Shown: positions 47,470 to 57,853 of the stretch, in pieces
Layout of the letters: each line of letters starts with the position of its first letter
Position numbering within the stretch: position 1 is the first letter of the stretch
Assembly: GCA_928212115.1 (NCBI GenBank)
Contig: CAKMRJ010001112.1
Coordinates: forward strand, 408,932,335 to 408,996,334
Length of the DNA stretch: 64,000 nt
Reading direction: 5' to 3'
Origin: Lactuca virosa
Lineage: Eukaryota > Streptophyta > Magnoliopsida > Asterales > Asteraceae
Translations under genes and position numbers: made by a program
Notes under the pieces: generated by a model
Seen by the model: the letters and a program-made list of their open reading frames with translations, nothing else
What the model was told of the DNA's origin: nothing
Databases searched by the model: none

Positions 47470-50070
47470 TGTCACAACTAGAAATTTCAGGTCAAAACCA
47501 GGTCCAAGGGTCTTGTATACGCGAATGTTTTAGCTATGATACAATTAAGATGAATAATACATAATTAGAATTCATGTTAACTTAAGCCCTAATGATTATT
47601 GCAAATCAAATAAGCATCCAATGATATGGACATAAGAACTTGTGTTTATGTTGCAACCTTGAGTGCTTGAACTTTAAGGCTGCATTTAGAGTTTTCTAAT
47701 CACTAGAAGCATATACACATTTATAAAAGTCATCCAAAACGTAAACACACTTAAAGAAATCGACCTTGACCAGAAACACCTCTATTGGGACATCCTTGGC
47801 TGTAAACCCACTTTGGTGGACCTTATATTGGCAAAAACACAAAAGGAAATCACATTAGGGGCGTAAAAACCCATGGTGGACCACACATGGGGTGAAAACT
47901 CAAGGGGAGGACCATCCTAGGGCATAAACACTTTGTGTTTACAAACATGCTTGGATATTCTAAAGTGTTTACGGATTAGGATTAAGGAAAAGACAAATAC
48001 ATTTGACTTTATGGTGGGACATTTCAACCACTTTCCAAGGCAAACACGGTTAAACACATATTAACCATCAAATAACTATGCAAAATCCTCCAGTAACCCA
48101 AGCAAGCATCATGTCAACTTTCGCTCTCTTACTAAGGAACGTAAACTCTTCTTCCATATCACATTCCTCATTTTCATTTACTGAGAAATCCTAGGTTTAC
48201 TCTCTGAGAGTTCAAGCTTCAAGTTCTTAGAATACAAATTTCTCAAAGGCTTTTCCCTAAACCCACGTAAGTGATTCAAACTTGGCCAGTGAATGTACAC
48301 CTTAACTTGTTAATTTCTTTTTATTTACACATAATATTATGTGTTGACAACTTTAGGGTATCATAGTCTTCAAGGGTTTTATCAAACACTCCAAGTGTTT
48401 TAGGCTCAAAACTTTCATCTCATCATTTCAAATACACCCAAGGTGAGCTTCATACCCCTTATTTTCGAGTTTTCTTTCTTTTAGGGAGGATACAAGTCTA
48501 GTCTTGTGTAAGATCTTAGTATATTTGCATGTATTTGTGTGTATGTATGTTTATGTGTGATGAAATGTTGATATTTCATGCTTACACTTCAAGAACTCGA
48601 GATTTTGCTAAGTCTCAAGTTGTTAGAGCTTAGTTATCTTGATATGGTTTCACTTATCTTGGTGTTTGTCAAAAATGGAAACAAGTTACTAGGTGAAAAA
48701 TTGAATTTCTTGGTTTGTGTTAAAGATCACAAAAATATGTCCAAGAAAGTGTTAAAACAAATTTTGTCATGAAAACTTGAAAAATGGAAAAATATGGAAA
48801 TTACACTAAAAATGGCAAATTTTTTAATATATAAATTTTTACCACAATCACTTGTAAAAATGGGTCATTTATGACCATTTTGGTAAAACTGGACTATTTT
48901 GACAACAATAGTAAAAATGGCCTATTTTTGACAATTATGGTAAATATGGGCTATTTTCGACAACAATGGTAAAAATGGGCTATTTATGACAAAAGTAGAA
49001 AAATGGGACAAACTCACTTTTCCACAAAATTTGTGTGTCATAAGTTGTCTGTCAATGATAGTTTTTTTTAAACAATCCTAGTAAACTGTGTAAAATACGA
49101 CATGAATTATTACGTGTCATAAACTGCAGTCGAAAATATACAGTAGTAACATTATTTATAACGTTAAATAGTGGGATTCAATATTTGCATAAATTCTGTT
49201 AATGCTCTTGTGAGACACTCCTTCACTCGTACCTACCTAGTGTACATTGCAAGTCCTGTAGGTATAACCAGAGTCTCCTGGAGGGAGTATGGGATATTGT
49301 GTATAGATCTATACAGGATTGACACCCCCACACCTGAGATGTTCGCTACAGCTAGACAGGCCAGTCTAGGGTGACAATTATCTTTAGAAACCGACGCCTG
49401 AAGAACGTCAAGACATGCGCTTTAGTCACATTAGTATGGTTGTAACAACTCACATAGAGAATAACAATATTATTTTAAAATTTACGCAAAACATACACTC
49501 TACTTATTTTATAAAGTACAAAACTACGTGTCGTCTATTTTGCAACTAATTTCACCACTCTGGTCCTAGGGTTTTAAAACCACAACTTTTTGTATAACAG
49601 AAAATATGGGATTTTCTAGGAACAGTCTCTATATAATTTCAAACAAGGTAAAAAAACAATACAAATGCAATCATACATGATTTGAAACGAGACTTAAAAA
49701 CTATTTTTACAGAAAATATTGGATTTTCTAGAATTTACAAACTAATACATAGTTTTCTTACAAATATGCTTATGAACTCACCAACATTCTATGTTGACGC
49801 TTTTCAAAACGACTAGTATTCTCAGGGACTCAGTACGCAGGTTTTGAAGCTATGGATTTTTGGATAATTGTTGTATTTTTGAAATATCATACATTGAGTT
49901 ATTTTGGATGTAATTTCATGAACATACTCAAAGTTGTAAACAATGCATGTTGGTATCTGAATGTATGATGTTTGGTTGCTATGTCTCATTTATAATCAGC
50001 TGTTATGATATTACAAGATGAAGTCACCCGCCCCCGGAGGTTTACGCCGTCCCGGTTTGGGGGTGTGAAA
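47470..50070 (+). repeat. LTR H (full length, about 2.6 kb), containing the start of tandem unit 1
   Basis: TGTCACAACTAG at 47470 to GGTTTGGGGGTGTGAAA at 50070, with the last CA mutated to AA; a primer site follows. It contains the conserved block with GTATAGATCTATAC (49301-49314). From 48366 onward the sequence is present three times in tandem. Confidence 0.78.
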
Positions 50071-50073
50071 GAT

Positions 50074-50085
50074 TGGTATCAGAGT
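50074..50085 (+). other. Element H primer binding site (unit 1)
   Basis: TGGTATCAGAGT, one mismatch from the usual methionine-tRNA site. The same variant occurs at 59562 and 62785 in units 2 and 3. Confidence 0.85.
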
Positions 50086-50510
50086 ATTGTTTATAGTGAA
50101 CTAGCGTATCTAACCATACAAGATTTGCAACTATAAATACAATGGGACTAAAATACTCTGAACAAAAATAAAAATATATGCATGTGTGTGCATATTAGGA
50201 GTGGTGTCGTAGTAAGAAACAATTAAAAGTCTTTAGAAGAGTTGGACATCGCGGTTAAACCCAGGCAGTTATGTAATCATATTGGGGATAATATAGGCGA
50301 ATCAACTATATTTATTCAAAATACAACCAACATGTGTTTTGGAGTGATCGGGGTGGACAGTAAATCTAAAACTTACCAACCTAATACCCAAAAGTATTAA
50401 GGAACCGAACATAAGCAATTAAAATACTATAGGAGTATTTTGGTGTTGTGTGGAGTCTTCATTGTATTTTCTTATATCTTCTCTTGTAATTATATTTTCG
50501 TACAAACGAC

Positions 50511-50810
50511 ATGGAAGGATTTCATTTGCCAGGCGACCCCTATTTTCCTAATCAGGGAAATGGAGGTTTGATAGAGGAGGACCCGGAAGAAGAGCCCATG
50601 GAAGACCCGAAAGAGGAAGAAGTCGACGAGGAAGTCAATGAGGAGGAAGAGGATGACTCGGACGCAGAGTACGAGGTCATCGACCCACCCTACATGGCTA
50701 GGGTACCCGCACATCGGATGGGACCCAATGACCCTATGCCCCCGTGGGCACACGATATATGGAGGTGGAGTAGGCATCAGGGTGAGCGCCCACCGTTTGG
50801 CATGGAATAG
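50511..50810 (+). CDS. Acidic pre-gag ORF, unit 1
   Basis: ATG at 50511, 99 codons. N-terminus MEGFHLPGDPYFPNQGNG, then a strongly acidic tract (about residues 24-55, mostly Glu and Asp), then a Pro-rich segment (DPPYMARVPAHRMGPNDPMP) and WAHDIWRWSRHQGERPP. It lies between the primer site and the start of gag, an unusual place for an ORF in a gypsy element. A one-base loss at the end (ATGGAATAGAA) creates the stop; the frame continues as a coiled coil at 50811-51082. The longer antisense frame opposite it is a shadow. Function unknown. Confidence 0.6.
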   Translation: MEGFHLPGDPYFPNQGNGGLIEEDPEEEPMEDPKEEEVDEEVNEEEEDDSDAEYEVIDPPYMARVPAHRMGPNDPMPPWAHDIWRWSRHQGERPPFGME

Positions 50811-51082
50811 AATTTTATGACCTTAGCCATGGAGGGCCAGCGGACCAAGCTCTTTCCTTTATGGTCAGGAGGACCAAGGATATTTTAGATCAGGCCCAAG
50901 CCACCGCCGATCAGATGGACGAGATGAGGGCCGCTGTGGAGCGGGCTGAGAGGTAGACCCAGGACATAGTGCGGGAGTACTAGGAGTGACATGCCGCACT
51001 AGAGGCGAGGATGCGGGTCACCGAGCGCCAGCTAGCCAGACTCCAGGGCGCTTCTTCTTCGTCGTCGGCACCACCAACATGA
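50811..51082 (+). pseudogene. Continuation of the acidic ORF: coiled-coil half, unit 1
   Basis: In the shifted frame: EFYDLSHGGPADQALSFMVR, then a helix rich in Ala, Glu, Gln and Arg (DQAQATADQMDEMRAAVERA, ALEARMRVTERQLARLQG) ending SSSSAPPT and TGA. Three in-frame stops look like CAG or CGA codons changed to TAG or TGA. With the first half the original protein would have been about 190 residues: acidic N-terminus plus C-terminal coiled coil. Confidence 0.6.
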
Positions 51083-51354
51083 GTATTACCCATCCTACTC
51101 ACCACTGCTATTAATGGGACTCTCTTTTCTCTTTTACTTTATGTATGTAGGACCGACCCTACGATTAAGTGATTACACTACTCGCAGGGTCATTATGCTG
51201 ACAAATTTTTATTCTCTATGTACTATAGACCTTCTAAAGGTCAATTTTCATGCATTTATGTACTAAGAAGTTATCATTAATGAAACGGTTCTGTGTTTTA
51301 TTTGTGATGTTGTTATCTGCTATGTTTTCTCTTTTCATTTATATTTGATATAAT
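51083..51354 (+). other. Spacer after the acidic ORF, unit 1
   Basis: Non-coding; continues at 57629 beyond the C2 insertion. Matches 60594-60855 in unit 2. Confidence 0.75.
51350..51354. other. C2 target-site duplication, left (ATAAT)
   Basis: ATAAT, repeated at 57624-57628. Units 2-3 show the single ATAAT at about 60848-60852. Confidence 0.95.
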
Positions 51355-52135
51355 TGTTGGATTAGTGTCTAAGGCTGTAACTATATTTGGTAAGTACTTG
51401 ACCCGGTTGTGCATGGTCCTTTTGGGTTGCCTTCACCATAGCAACTTGACAGGATGATTTGTTAAGAGAGAAGAAATATTATTAATATATTATGAGAATA
51501 ATATATATTTAAGGAATAATAATATTATTTGATTAATATAAGTCATATATTAATTGAGAATTAATTTGGTGACTTAAAGAGGTTAATTGAATAAAAGGGC
51601 ATAAACTGTCAAATGTGTGATAGTTGTATTTTGGGCTATGTATCCTTATGGATATTGGGGTGGACGACATTTAGGGTTTGGGAACCTTAAATTCGTCCAA
51701 GCCTTGTATCTAGAAGGATCTTGGATTGCTTAGGGCCTAAGTCATTCAATTAGGGTTAAAGGAGAAACCCTAATAGCTCATAGTATAAATAGAACCCTTG
51801 GGGTGGAGAAATCGGCACTCTTGCAAGCCAAGGAACCCTAGAGCCGATTTCTGTCCCTCCTCCCTCTCTCTCAAGATCATCTTCTTGCTAGTTGGTGTTT
51901 GTAAGCCATTAGAGGAGTGACAATTGTGCCTCTAAGCTCCAAGAAGAAGAAGTATCAAGCAAGTAATTCAAGGTATTCTTTCAGATCTGATTTCATATGA
52001 TTAGATTCAATATATTACATTAGATCTAGTATTGCAAGTCTTGGATTCAATGCATGTTCAATTAGAGAAACCTAGATCCAAGCAATTAGGGTTTGCATGT
52101 GCACATAGGAAAGTTCTTATGGCTCAAACCCATCA
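51355..52135 (+). repeat. C2 5' LTR
   Basis: TGTTGGATTAGTGTC to CAAACCCATCA. TATA box TATAAATAG at 51784-51792. Confidence 0.95.
51784..51792 (+). promoter_or_regulatory. TATA box in the C2 5' LTR
   Basis: TATAAATAG, the likely core promoter for C2 RNA; the identical site is in the 3' LTR at 57272-57280. Confidence 0.7.
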
Positions 52136-52136
52136 G

Positions 52137-52148
52137 TGGTATCAGAGC
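52137..52148 (+). other. C2 primer binding site
   Basis: TGGTATCAGAGC one base after the LTR. Confidence 0.95.
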
Positions 52149-52231
52149 TTTGATTGATTTCTATTGAATTGTTGCATTGGTTGATTGCTTGTTGCTTGAA
52201 AAAATTCGATTTTGTGATTCTGACTGCTGTA

Positions 52232-52302
52232 CTCGGCGAGTTCCAATGTGGACTCGGCGAGTAGCTCCAACTCGGCGAGTCCATAGAGGTACTCGGCGAG
52301 TT
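52232..52302. repeat. Four ACTCGGCGAGT palindromes
   Basis: Copies start at 52232, 52253, 52271 and 52292; each is an 11-bp near-palindrome (ACTCG-G-CGAGT), with 18-21 bp between starts. It sits less than 100 bp after the primer site. Confidence 0.92.
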
Positions 52303-52727
52303 CGAGCGTCAGAAGGAGGAAGTTTCGGGATTTCTTGCTGTTTTACTTGAGGATACTTGCCTTAACTGTTTTGGGTCATTAAAATCCGATTTTAATCATA
52401 TATATGAGTATATTCTTGATCAAATAAAAGATAATTGTCAATTAGTTGAATAATAATTTCCTTATATGATTATAATTGATTATTTGAATTGAATTGGTAA
52501 ATTGTCTTGCAAGTAACATTAAATAAGATCAAATTGAGATAATCTAATTAGATGATTTATATTATTTGCTATTTGATCCTTCTGTTTTGAAAAAGTTCAA
52601 GACTTGTCCTCAAGCTTTGAAATTTTAAATTTTCTGATTAAAAGTTTAATTTGGATAATTTTAAATTTCAATCCCTAGAATTTTACAAGTTTAAAATTCA
52701 ACCCTATACTATTATATTATTACAAGC

Positions 52728-52731
<4 letters not shown>

Positions 52732-52775
<44 letters not shown>
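52732..52775. repeat. (TA)n microsatellite
   Basis: TA run in the C2 leader. Confidence 0.95.
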
Positions 52776-52781
<6 letters not shown>

Positions 52782-53518
52782 ATTTACAATGCTAGTCTTA
52801 CCGTTAGTAGGCCTCATTCACGAAGCCGGTCTATAAGGCGGGTATAAGGTTACTGCCTATAAAATGACGCTTAATGGGTGTACATTCACACCCACCGCTT
52901 GCTTGACCGGTGGAGGGTCGTTAGCCGAACGGGTAGGATAGGGCAAACCTCCTCTCATTAATAAGTATAATGAATCAATATAAAGTAACTAAACATGTTT
53001 TATAAAATTCCCAATCTTAGTTACTTTAGGAAAAGTGAATTGATGCAATCCCATGAAATTACACTTTGTACCCTTGCTAAGACATTAATGGAGCACGTGT
53101 GGTTAACCGACACATTAATTGGGTTCTAAGCAAAGGTGGCAAAGGATGACTCATCGTTCGTTATAGTTCAATGGAGCGTGTGTGGTTAACCAGCACATTG
53201 AATAGGTAACTGTAACAGTGAGGGAACCATGTACATTTGCATGGTTATTCACACCCACTTTGTGATCCTCGGCATCCCAGTCACAAACGAGAGGGGCATA
53301 TCGATATTTAAACATGCCATTGAAAGGTTCAATGAATCTCTAAGAAATCTAGGAATTCTCAATACATTTAAAAACTTAAAGCTTATGTTTTTATTGTGAA
53401 GAATTAGTGAATCGTCATTCACTTACCTCCAAATTATTTGCATATTGGATTACGGCATCCCTTTTCTAATGTGTAAATAACGTTGTTGGGTCCTAGCCCT
53501 AATTTTTCATTTTGGGTG

Positions 53519-54203
53519 ATCCACCACAAGGGATGCAAATCGCTTCTATGTGACTTTCACAGATGATTATAGCAGATATGGGTATATCTACTTAATCAAG
53601 CACAAGTCAGAAACCTTTGAAAAGTTCAAAGAGTTTAAACAAGAAGTGGAGAATTAATTGGGCAGGAAAATCAAGATGCTTCGATCTGATCGAGGTGGAG
53701 AGTACCTAAGTCTTGAATTCCACGACTACCTCAAGGAATGTGGAATAGTTTCACAATTGACGCCACCTAGGACACCACAATTGAATGGTGTAGCTGAGAG
53801 GCGTAATCGAACCTTGCTAGACATGGTTCGTTCCATGATGAGTCGTGCTTCACTACCTATCTCATTCTGGGGGTATGCCTTAGAGACTGCCGCCCATATC
53901 CTTAATTTACTACCCACAAATAAGGTTGCCAAAACACCTCACGAGATGTGGACAGGGAAAGCTCCCTCATTGGCACATATCAAGGTTTGGGGCTGTGAAG
54001 TTTTTGTAAGACGAGAAACTCACGACAAGAACGAACCTCGTAGTGAGCGATGTATATTCATCGGCTACCCACAGAAATCCTTTGGATATCTCTTCTATAG
54101 ACCGAGTGACAATGTTGTCTTCGTTGCGAGGAGAGGGGTTTTCCGAGAGCGAGAACTCATAAGCCAAGGAGACAGTGGGAGGCAAGTCGATCTTGAAGAG
54201 ATT
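53519..54203 (+). pseudogene. C2 integrase (lacking its N-terminus)
   Basis: Starts abruptly at TTRDANRFYVTFTDDYSRYG. The second catalytic Asp (MLRSDRGGEYLS) and the Glu (NGVAERRNRTLLDMVRSMMS) are present. The zinc-binding HHCC part and the first catalytic Asp (IHTDMCG in C1) are lost with the deletion. A TAA replaces a Gln codon near 53655 and another stop closes the frame at 54204. C-terminal landmarks WGCEVFVRR and RCIFIGYPQKSFGY remain. Confidence 0.9.
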
Positions 54204-55463
54204 TAAGAATCTAGCGATGAAGGAACCTCTAACACTGGCGCTCAACCAGAGGAGGAAACTCCAGTTGAACCAATTGACGAGTCCTTACCTCTTAGACGTT
54301 CCGAAAGAGTTAGAGTTCAACCCCAGTTTTATGGTTTTCATATTACTACCGAAGGGGACACGTATATTAGTGATGGTACACTAATAAATCTAGATGAACC
54401 TAATAGCTATGAGGAAGCCATGGCAGGCCCAGAGTCTGTGAAATGGAAAGAGGCGATGGACAGCGAGATCCAGTCCATGTATGACAACCAAGTTTGGAAT
54501 TTGGTTGACAATGTACCAGGTCGTAAGACGGTCGGGTGCAAGTGGATCTTCAAAAAGAAGACCGACGTGGATGGAAACGTGCACACTTATAAGGCGCGAT
54601 TGGTTGCGAAGGGTTTCACTTAGACTCCTAGAGTTGACTACGACGAAACCTTCTCACCAGTTGCGAAGATAAAATCTATTAGGGTGATGCTAGCCATTGC
54701 TGCATTTCATGACTATGAAATATGGCAAATGGATGTAAAAACCGCTTTCCTTAATGGGAAGTTGGCTGAGAATGTTTACATGGCTCAGCCAGAGGGTTTT
54801 CTCGATTCAAAGCATCCCAATAGAGTGTGTAAGCTTGAGAAGTCCATTTATGGGCTTAAGCAAGCGTCTCGTAGATGGAATCTTTGCTTCGATGAGAAAG
54901 TCAAAGAGTTTGGATTTGTACGAAGTGAAGATGAATCATGTGTATATGTCAAGGCCAGTGGGAGTATAGTTAGCTTCCTCATTTTGTATGTCGATGACAT
55001 ATTGCTCATGGGAAACGACATCCCGACTCTGTAGGAGGTTAAATCTTGGCTCGGGAAGTGTTTCGCTATGAAGGACCTCGGAGAGGCTTCCTATATTTTA
55101 GGGATAAGGATAGTGAGAGAACGAAGTAAGAGACTAATAAGACTTAGTCAGAATACTTACTTGGATAAAGTACTAAAACGTTTTAGTATGGAAAACTCAA
55201 AGAAGGGAGAACTACCGATACAGAGTAATACCAAATTGAGTAAGACTCAAAGCCCGAGTACAGAAGCCGAGATAGCTGAGATGAGCCGAATACCCTATGC
55301 TTCCGCGGTTGGCTCAATCATGTACGCTATGACTTGTACTCGCCCTGATGTGGCCTTTGCTTTGAGCATGATCAGTAGATATCAGGGGAACCCAGGTAGA
55401 GCTCATTGGATTGCAGTCAAGAATATACTTAAGTACCTTCGGAGGACCAAGGAATGGTTTTAG
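54204..55463 (+). pseudogene. C2 reverse transcriptase
   Basis: In the same frame as integrase: SMYDNQVWNLVDNVPGRKTV, then MDVKTAFLNGKLAENVY, KSIYGLKQASRRWNLCFDEK, the catalytic LYVDDILLMG (near 55000) and MKDLGEASYILGIRIVRERS. Stops occur at 54621 (FT-stop-TP, Gln expected) and 55033 (L-stop-EV, Gln expected). Catalytic residues are intact, so without these transitions the domain would be readable. Ends in a frameshift at about 55462. Confidence 0.9.
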
Positions 55464-55975
55464 TCCTCGGAGGGAGTGATGACTTAAAGGTACGAGGGTA
55501 TAGTGACGCCAGCTTTCAGACCGACAGGGACAACTACCGTTCGCAGTCAGGTTGGGTCTTTACCTTTAATGGGGGAGCGGTGACTTGGAAAAGTTCCAAG
55601 CAAGAAACAGTAGCTGATTCAACGTGCGAATCAGAGTACATTGCAGCGAGCGAAGCGTCAAAGGAGGCTATGTGGTTGAAGAACTTCATTGGTGATCTTG
55701 GAGTTGTGCCTACCATAAAGGAGCCTATGGAAATTTTCTGTGATAATGAAGGAGCGGTTGCCTTGACCAAGGAACCGAGGGATCATGGTAGATCTCGACA
55801 TATCGACAAAAAATATCATTTTATTAGACATCGAGTAGAAGAAGGACACCTCGTGGTAAAGAGGGTATCGTCAGAGGATAACCCAGCAGATCCGCTTACG
55901 AAGGGACTAAGCAGGGTTAAGCATTTGCAGCACGCTAGGAGCATTGGGCTAAAGGACGATATTAGTTTAGATTAG
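55464..55975 (+). pseudogene. C2 RNase H
   Basis: Frame +2 relative to RT after a one-base loss near 55462. Landmarks: GYSDASFQTDRDNYRSQSGW, WKSSKQETVADSTCESEYIA, DNEGAVALTKEPRDHGRSRH and SSEDNPADPLTKGLSRVKH, ending with the stop at 55975. Within this frame the domain is uninterrupted and looks complete. Confidence 0.9.
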
Positions 55976-56830
55976 ATAGTTTGGAAACGTGTAATAGATA
56001 AAGGTAATTGACATTTGATGATTAAATAAAGGAGTATTATTTATAAGTAAAGCTACTGTCTTATGTTAATTGTTTAACTATTGTTTCATTTTGCATGTTT
56101 TGACTTCCTGAGTAATTAATTATTTAATAATAATCGAATTAGTCGAATAGTCCACAGTCGTTCATATGTTGGAAGTAGGTATGAATGAAGACTGTCATGA
56201 ATTGGTATGTAGATTGTCTAAAGTGTATTAGACATTGCAAAGGTTTGCTGCAACGTTCATGAGTGCTTATGAACTTGATTTGAGCATTGGAATAAACCCG
56301 CACTTGTTGGAATCACTTCATTGAATTTATCACGAGTGATCACAAGATGGTAATATCATATAGTCTTAAAACCTAGATATATGGTTTATTGTTTGTTAAT
56401 TGGTTATGCATTGATAATGCGCAAACGCATCAGTAACTTGATGTTATAAAACGTATTGTTGTGTGTAATTTGATTAGTGGATAATAAATGCATATAAGTC
56501 AAAGTTTATCTGTTCCTTTTATCCTAAGAGGGTAAAAGCGATATCAGGGCCCCTCGATGATTTGATTTGACTTATGTGTCGTGCCCGGTCAGAACTAAAT
56601 TGATGTGTTCGATTAAGTTCTATGTCAAATGAATCTGAGATCGAGAAACAAATTGCAGGACAATAAGTATGACCATGTTCCATGTAATTGTCCGCACGAT
56701 ATCTAGAACAGAGGATTATACGATCCATTATCTAAAGGACAAGATACTAATAAGATCAGAGTTGACAGCGTCTTTGAGAGCTACGATTGCTAATCGGATT
56801 GTGTTTGCATATATAGTTACTAGACTTATC
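55976..56830 (+). other. C2 3' untranslated region
   Basis: No ORF of note. The part 56490-56650 matches 3021-3200 of C1 in reverse complement. Confidence 0.75.
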
Positions 56831-56842
56831 CAAGTGGGAGAC
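56831..56842 (+). other. C2 polypurine tract
   Basis: CAAGTGGGAGAC immediately before TGTTGGATTAG. Confidence 0.75.
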
Positions 56843-57623
56843 TGTTGGATTAGTCTCTAAGGCTGTAACTATATTTGGTAAATACTTGACCCGGTTATGT
56901 ATGGTCCTTTTGGGTTGCCTTCACCATAGCAACTTGACAGGATGATTTGTTAAGAGAGAAGAGATATTATTAATATATTATGAGAATAATATATATTTAA
57001 GGAATAATAATATTATTTGATTAATATAAGTCATATATTAATTGAGAATTAATTTGGTGACTTAAAGAGGTTAATTGAATAAAAGGGCATAAACTGTCAA
57101 ATGTGTGATAGTTGTATTTTGGGCTATGTATCCTTATGGATATTGGGGTGGACAAAATTTAGGGTTTGGGAACCTTAAATTCGTCCAAGCCTTGTATCTA
57201 GAAGGATCTTGGATTGCTTAGGGCCTAAGTCATTCAATTAGGGTTAAAGGAGAAACCCTAATAGCTCATAGTATAAATAGAACCCTTGGGGTGGAGAAAT
57301 CGGCACTCTTGCAAGCCAAGGAACCCTAGAGCCGATTTCTATCCCTCCTCCCTCTCTCTCAAGATCATCTTTTTGCTAGTTGGTGTTTGTAAGCCATTAG
57401 AGGAGTGACAATTGTGACTCTAAGCTCCAAGAAGAAGAAGTATCAAGCAAGTAATTCAAGGTATTCTTTCAGATCTGATTTCATATGATTAGATTCAATA
57501 TATTACATTAGATCTAGTATTGCAAGTCTTGGATTCAATGCATGTTCAATTAGAGAAACCTAGATCCAAGCAATTAGGGTTTGCATGTGCACATAGGAAA
57601 GTTCTTATGGCTCAAACCCATCA
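56843..57623 (+). repeat. C2 3' LTR
   Basis: Same length as the 5' LTR; differences seen by eye are mostly G to A or C to T. Confidence 0.95.
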
Positions 57624-57628
57624 ATAAT
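57624..57628. other. C2 target-site duplication, right (ATAAT)
   Basis: Copy of 51350-51354. Confidence 0.95.
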
Positions 57629-57719
57629 ACAGTTTAATTATAAGTATAATCGAACCACCGTAACCGTTAGAAGCAAAGGGATTCATAAACTCATCGTCAT
57701 TCCTGTCTCATAGCAGGAA

Positions 57720-57853
57720 ATGCCGAGGAGATATATTTGCAAGAACACTACAGCACCACCACCTCCACCGCCTTCACCGGAGATGAAATTTGCTGCTTTC
57801 CAGGCGGCAGTCTCGGTTACGGTTATGGCAGCTTTAGCACATATGAGTCGAGC
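57720..57853 (+). pseudogene. Start of gypsy H gag fused to LTR (unit 1/2 junction)
   Basis: ATG at 57720: basic start MPRRYICKN, Pro tract (TAPPPPPPSPE), then FAAFQAAVSVTVMAALAHMS, matching the N-terminal plan of gypsy B and E gag. At codon 45 or so it runs into LTR H at GTCTTCAAGG, and the fused frame stops within the LTR at 57989. No capsid follows. Confidence 0.8.

Larger units (their letters stand above)
52149..53518 (+). other. C2 leader
   Basis: About 1.37 kb, no ORF. It contains four ACTCGGCGAGT motifs (52232-52302), a TA run (52732-52775) and the blocks shared with the C1 and F leaders. Confidence 0.8.
51355..57623 (+). mobile_element. Copia C2, plus strand, gag-deleted
   Basis: Two 781-bp LTRs (51355-52135, 56843-57623) with about ten differences by eye, a 5-bp target duplication ATAAT, primer site, leader, integrase (partial), RT, RNase H, 3' UTR and polypurine tract. 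Gag, protease and the first part of integrase are deleted: the leader joins integrase at about 53518. The empty site is preserved in the next tandem unit. A young insertion by LTR similarity. Confidence 0.95.
48366..57853 (+). repeat. Tandem unit 1 (about 3.2 kb without the C2 insertion)
   Basis: Begins GTCTTCAAGGGTTTTATC inside LTR H and ends after the first gag codons (57720-57853), where the next GTCTTCAAGG follows. It contains the 3' part of LTR H, primer site 50074, the acidic ORF and copia C2. Removing C2 and one ATAAT leaves about 3214 bp. Confidence 0.88.

Noticed and set aside
48578..48772. 64-codon frame repeated in each tandem unit (58066, 61290)
   Set aside because: Lies in the LTR with no protein-like motif; conserved only because the units are recent duplicates.
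50490..50777. 95-98 codon antisense frames opposite the acidic ORF (also 59979-60275 and 63202-63498)
   Set aside because: Antisense of a Glu/Asp-rich tract gives long Leu/Phe/Val stretches without stops; no independent support.
52232..52302. CRISPR-like regularly spaced repeats
   Set aside because: Plant nuclear DNA, repeat only 11 bp, spacers of 7-10 bp and no cas genes.
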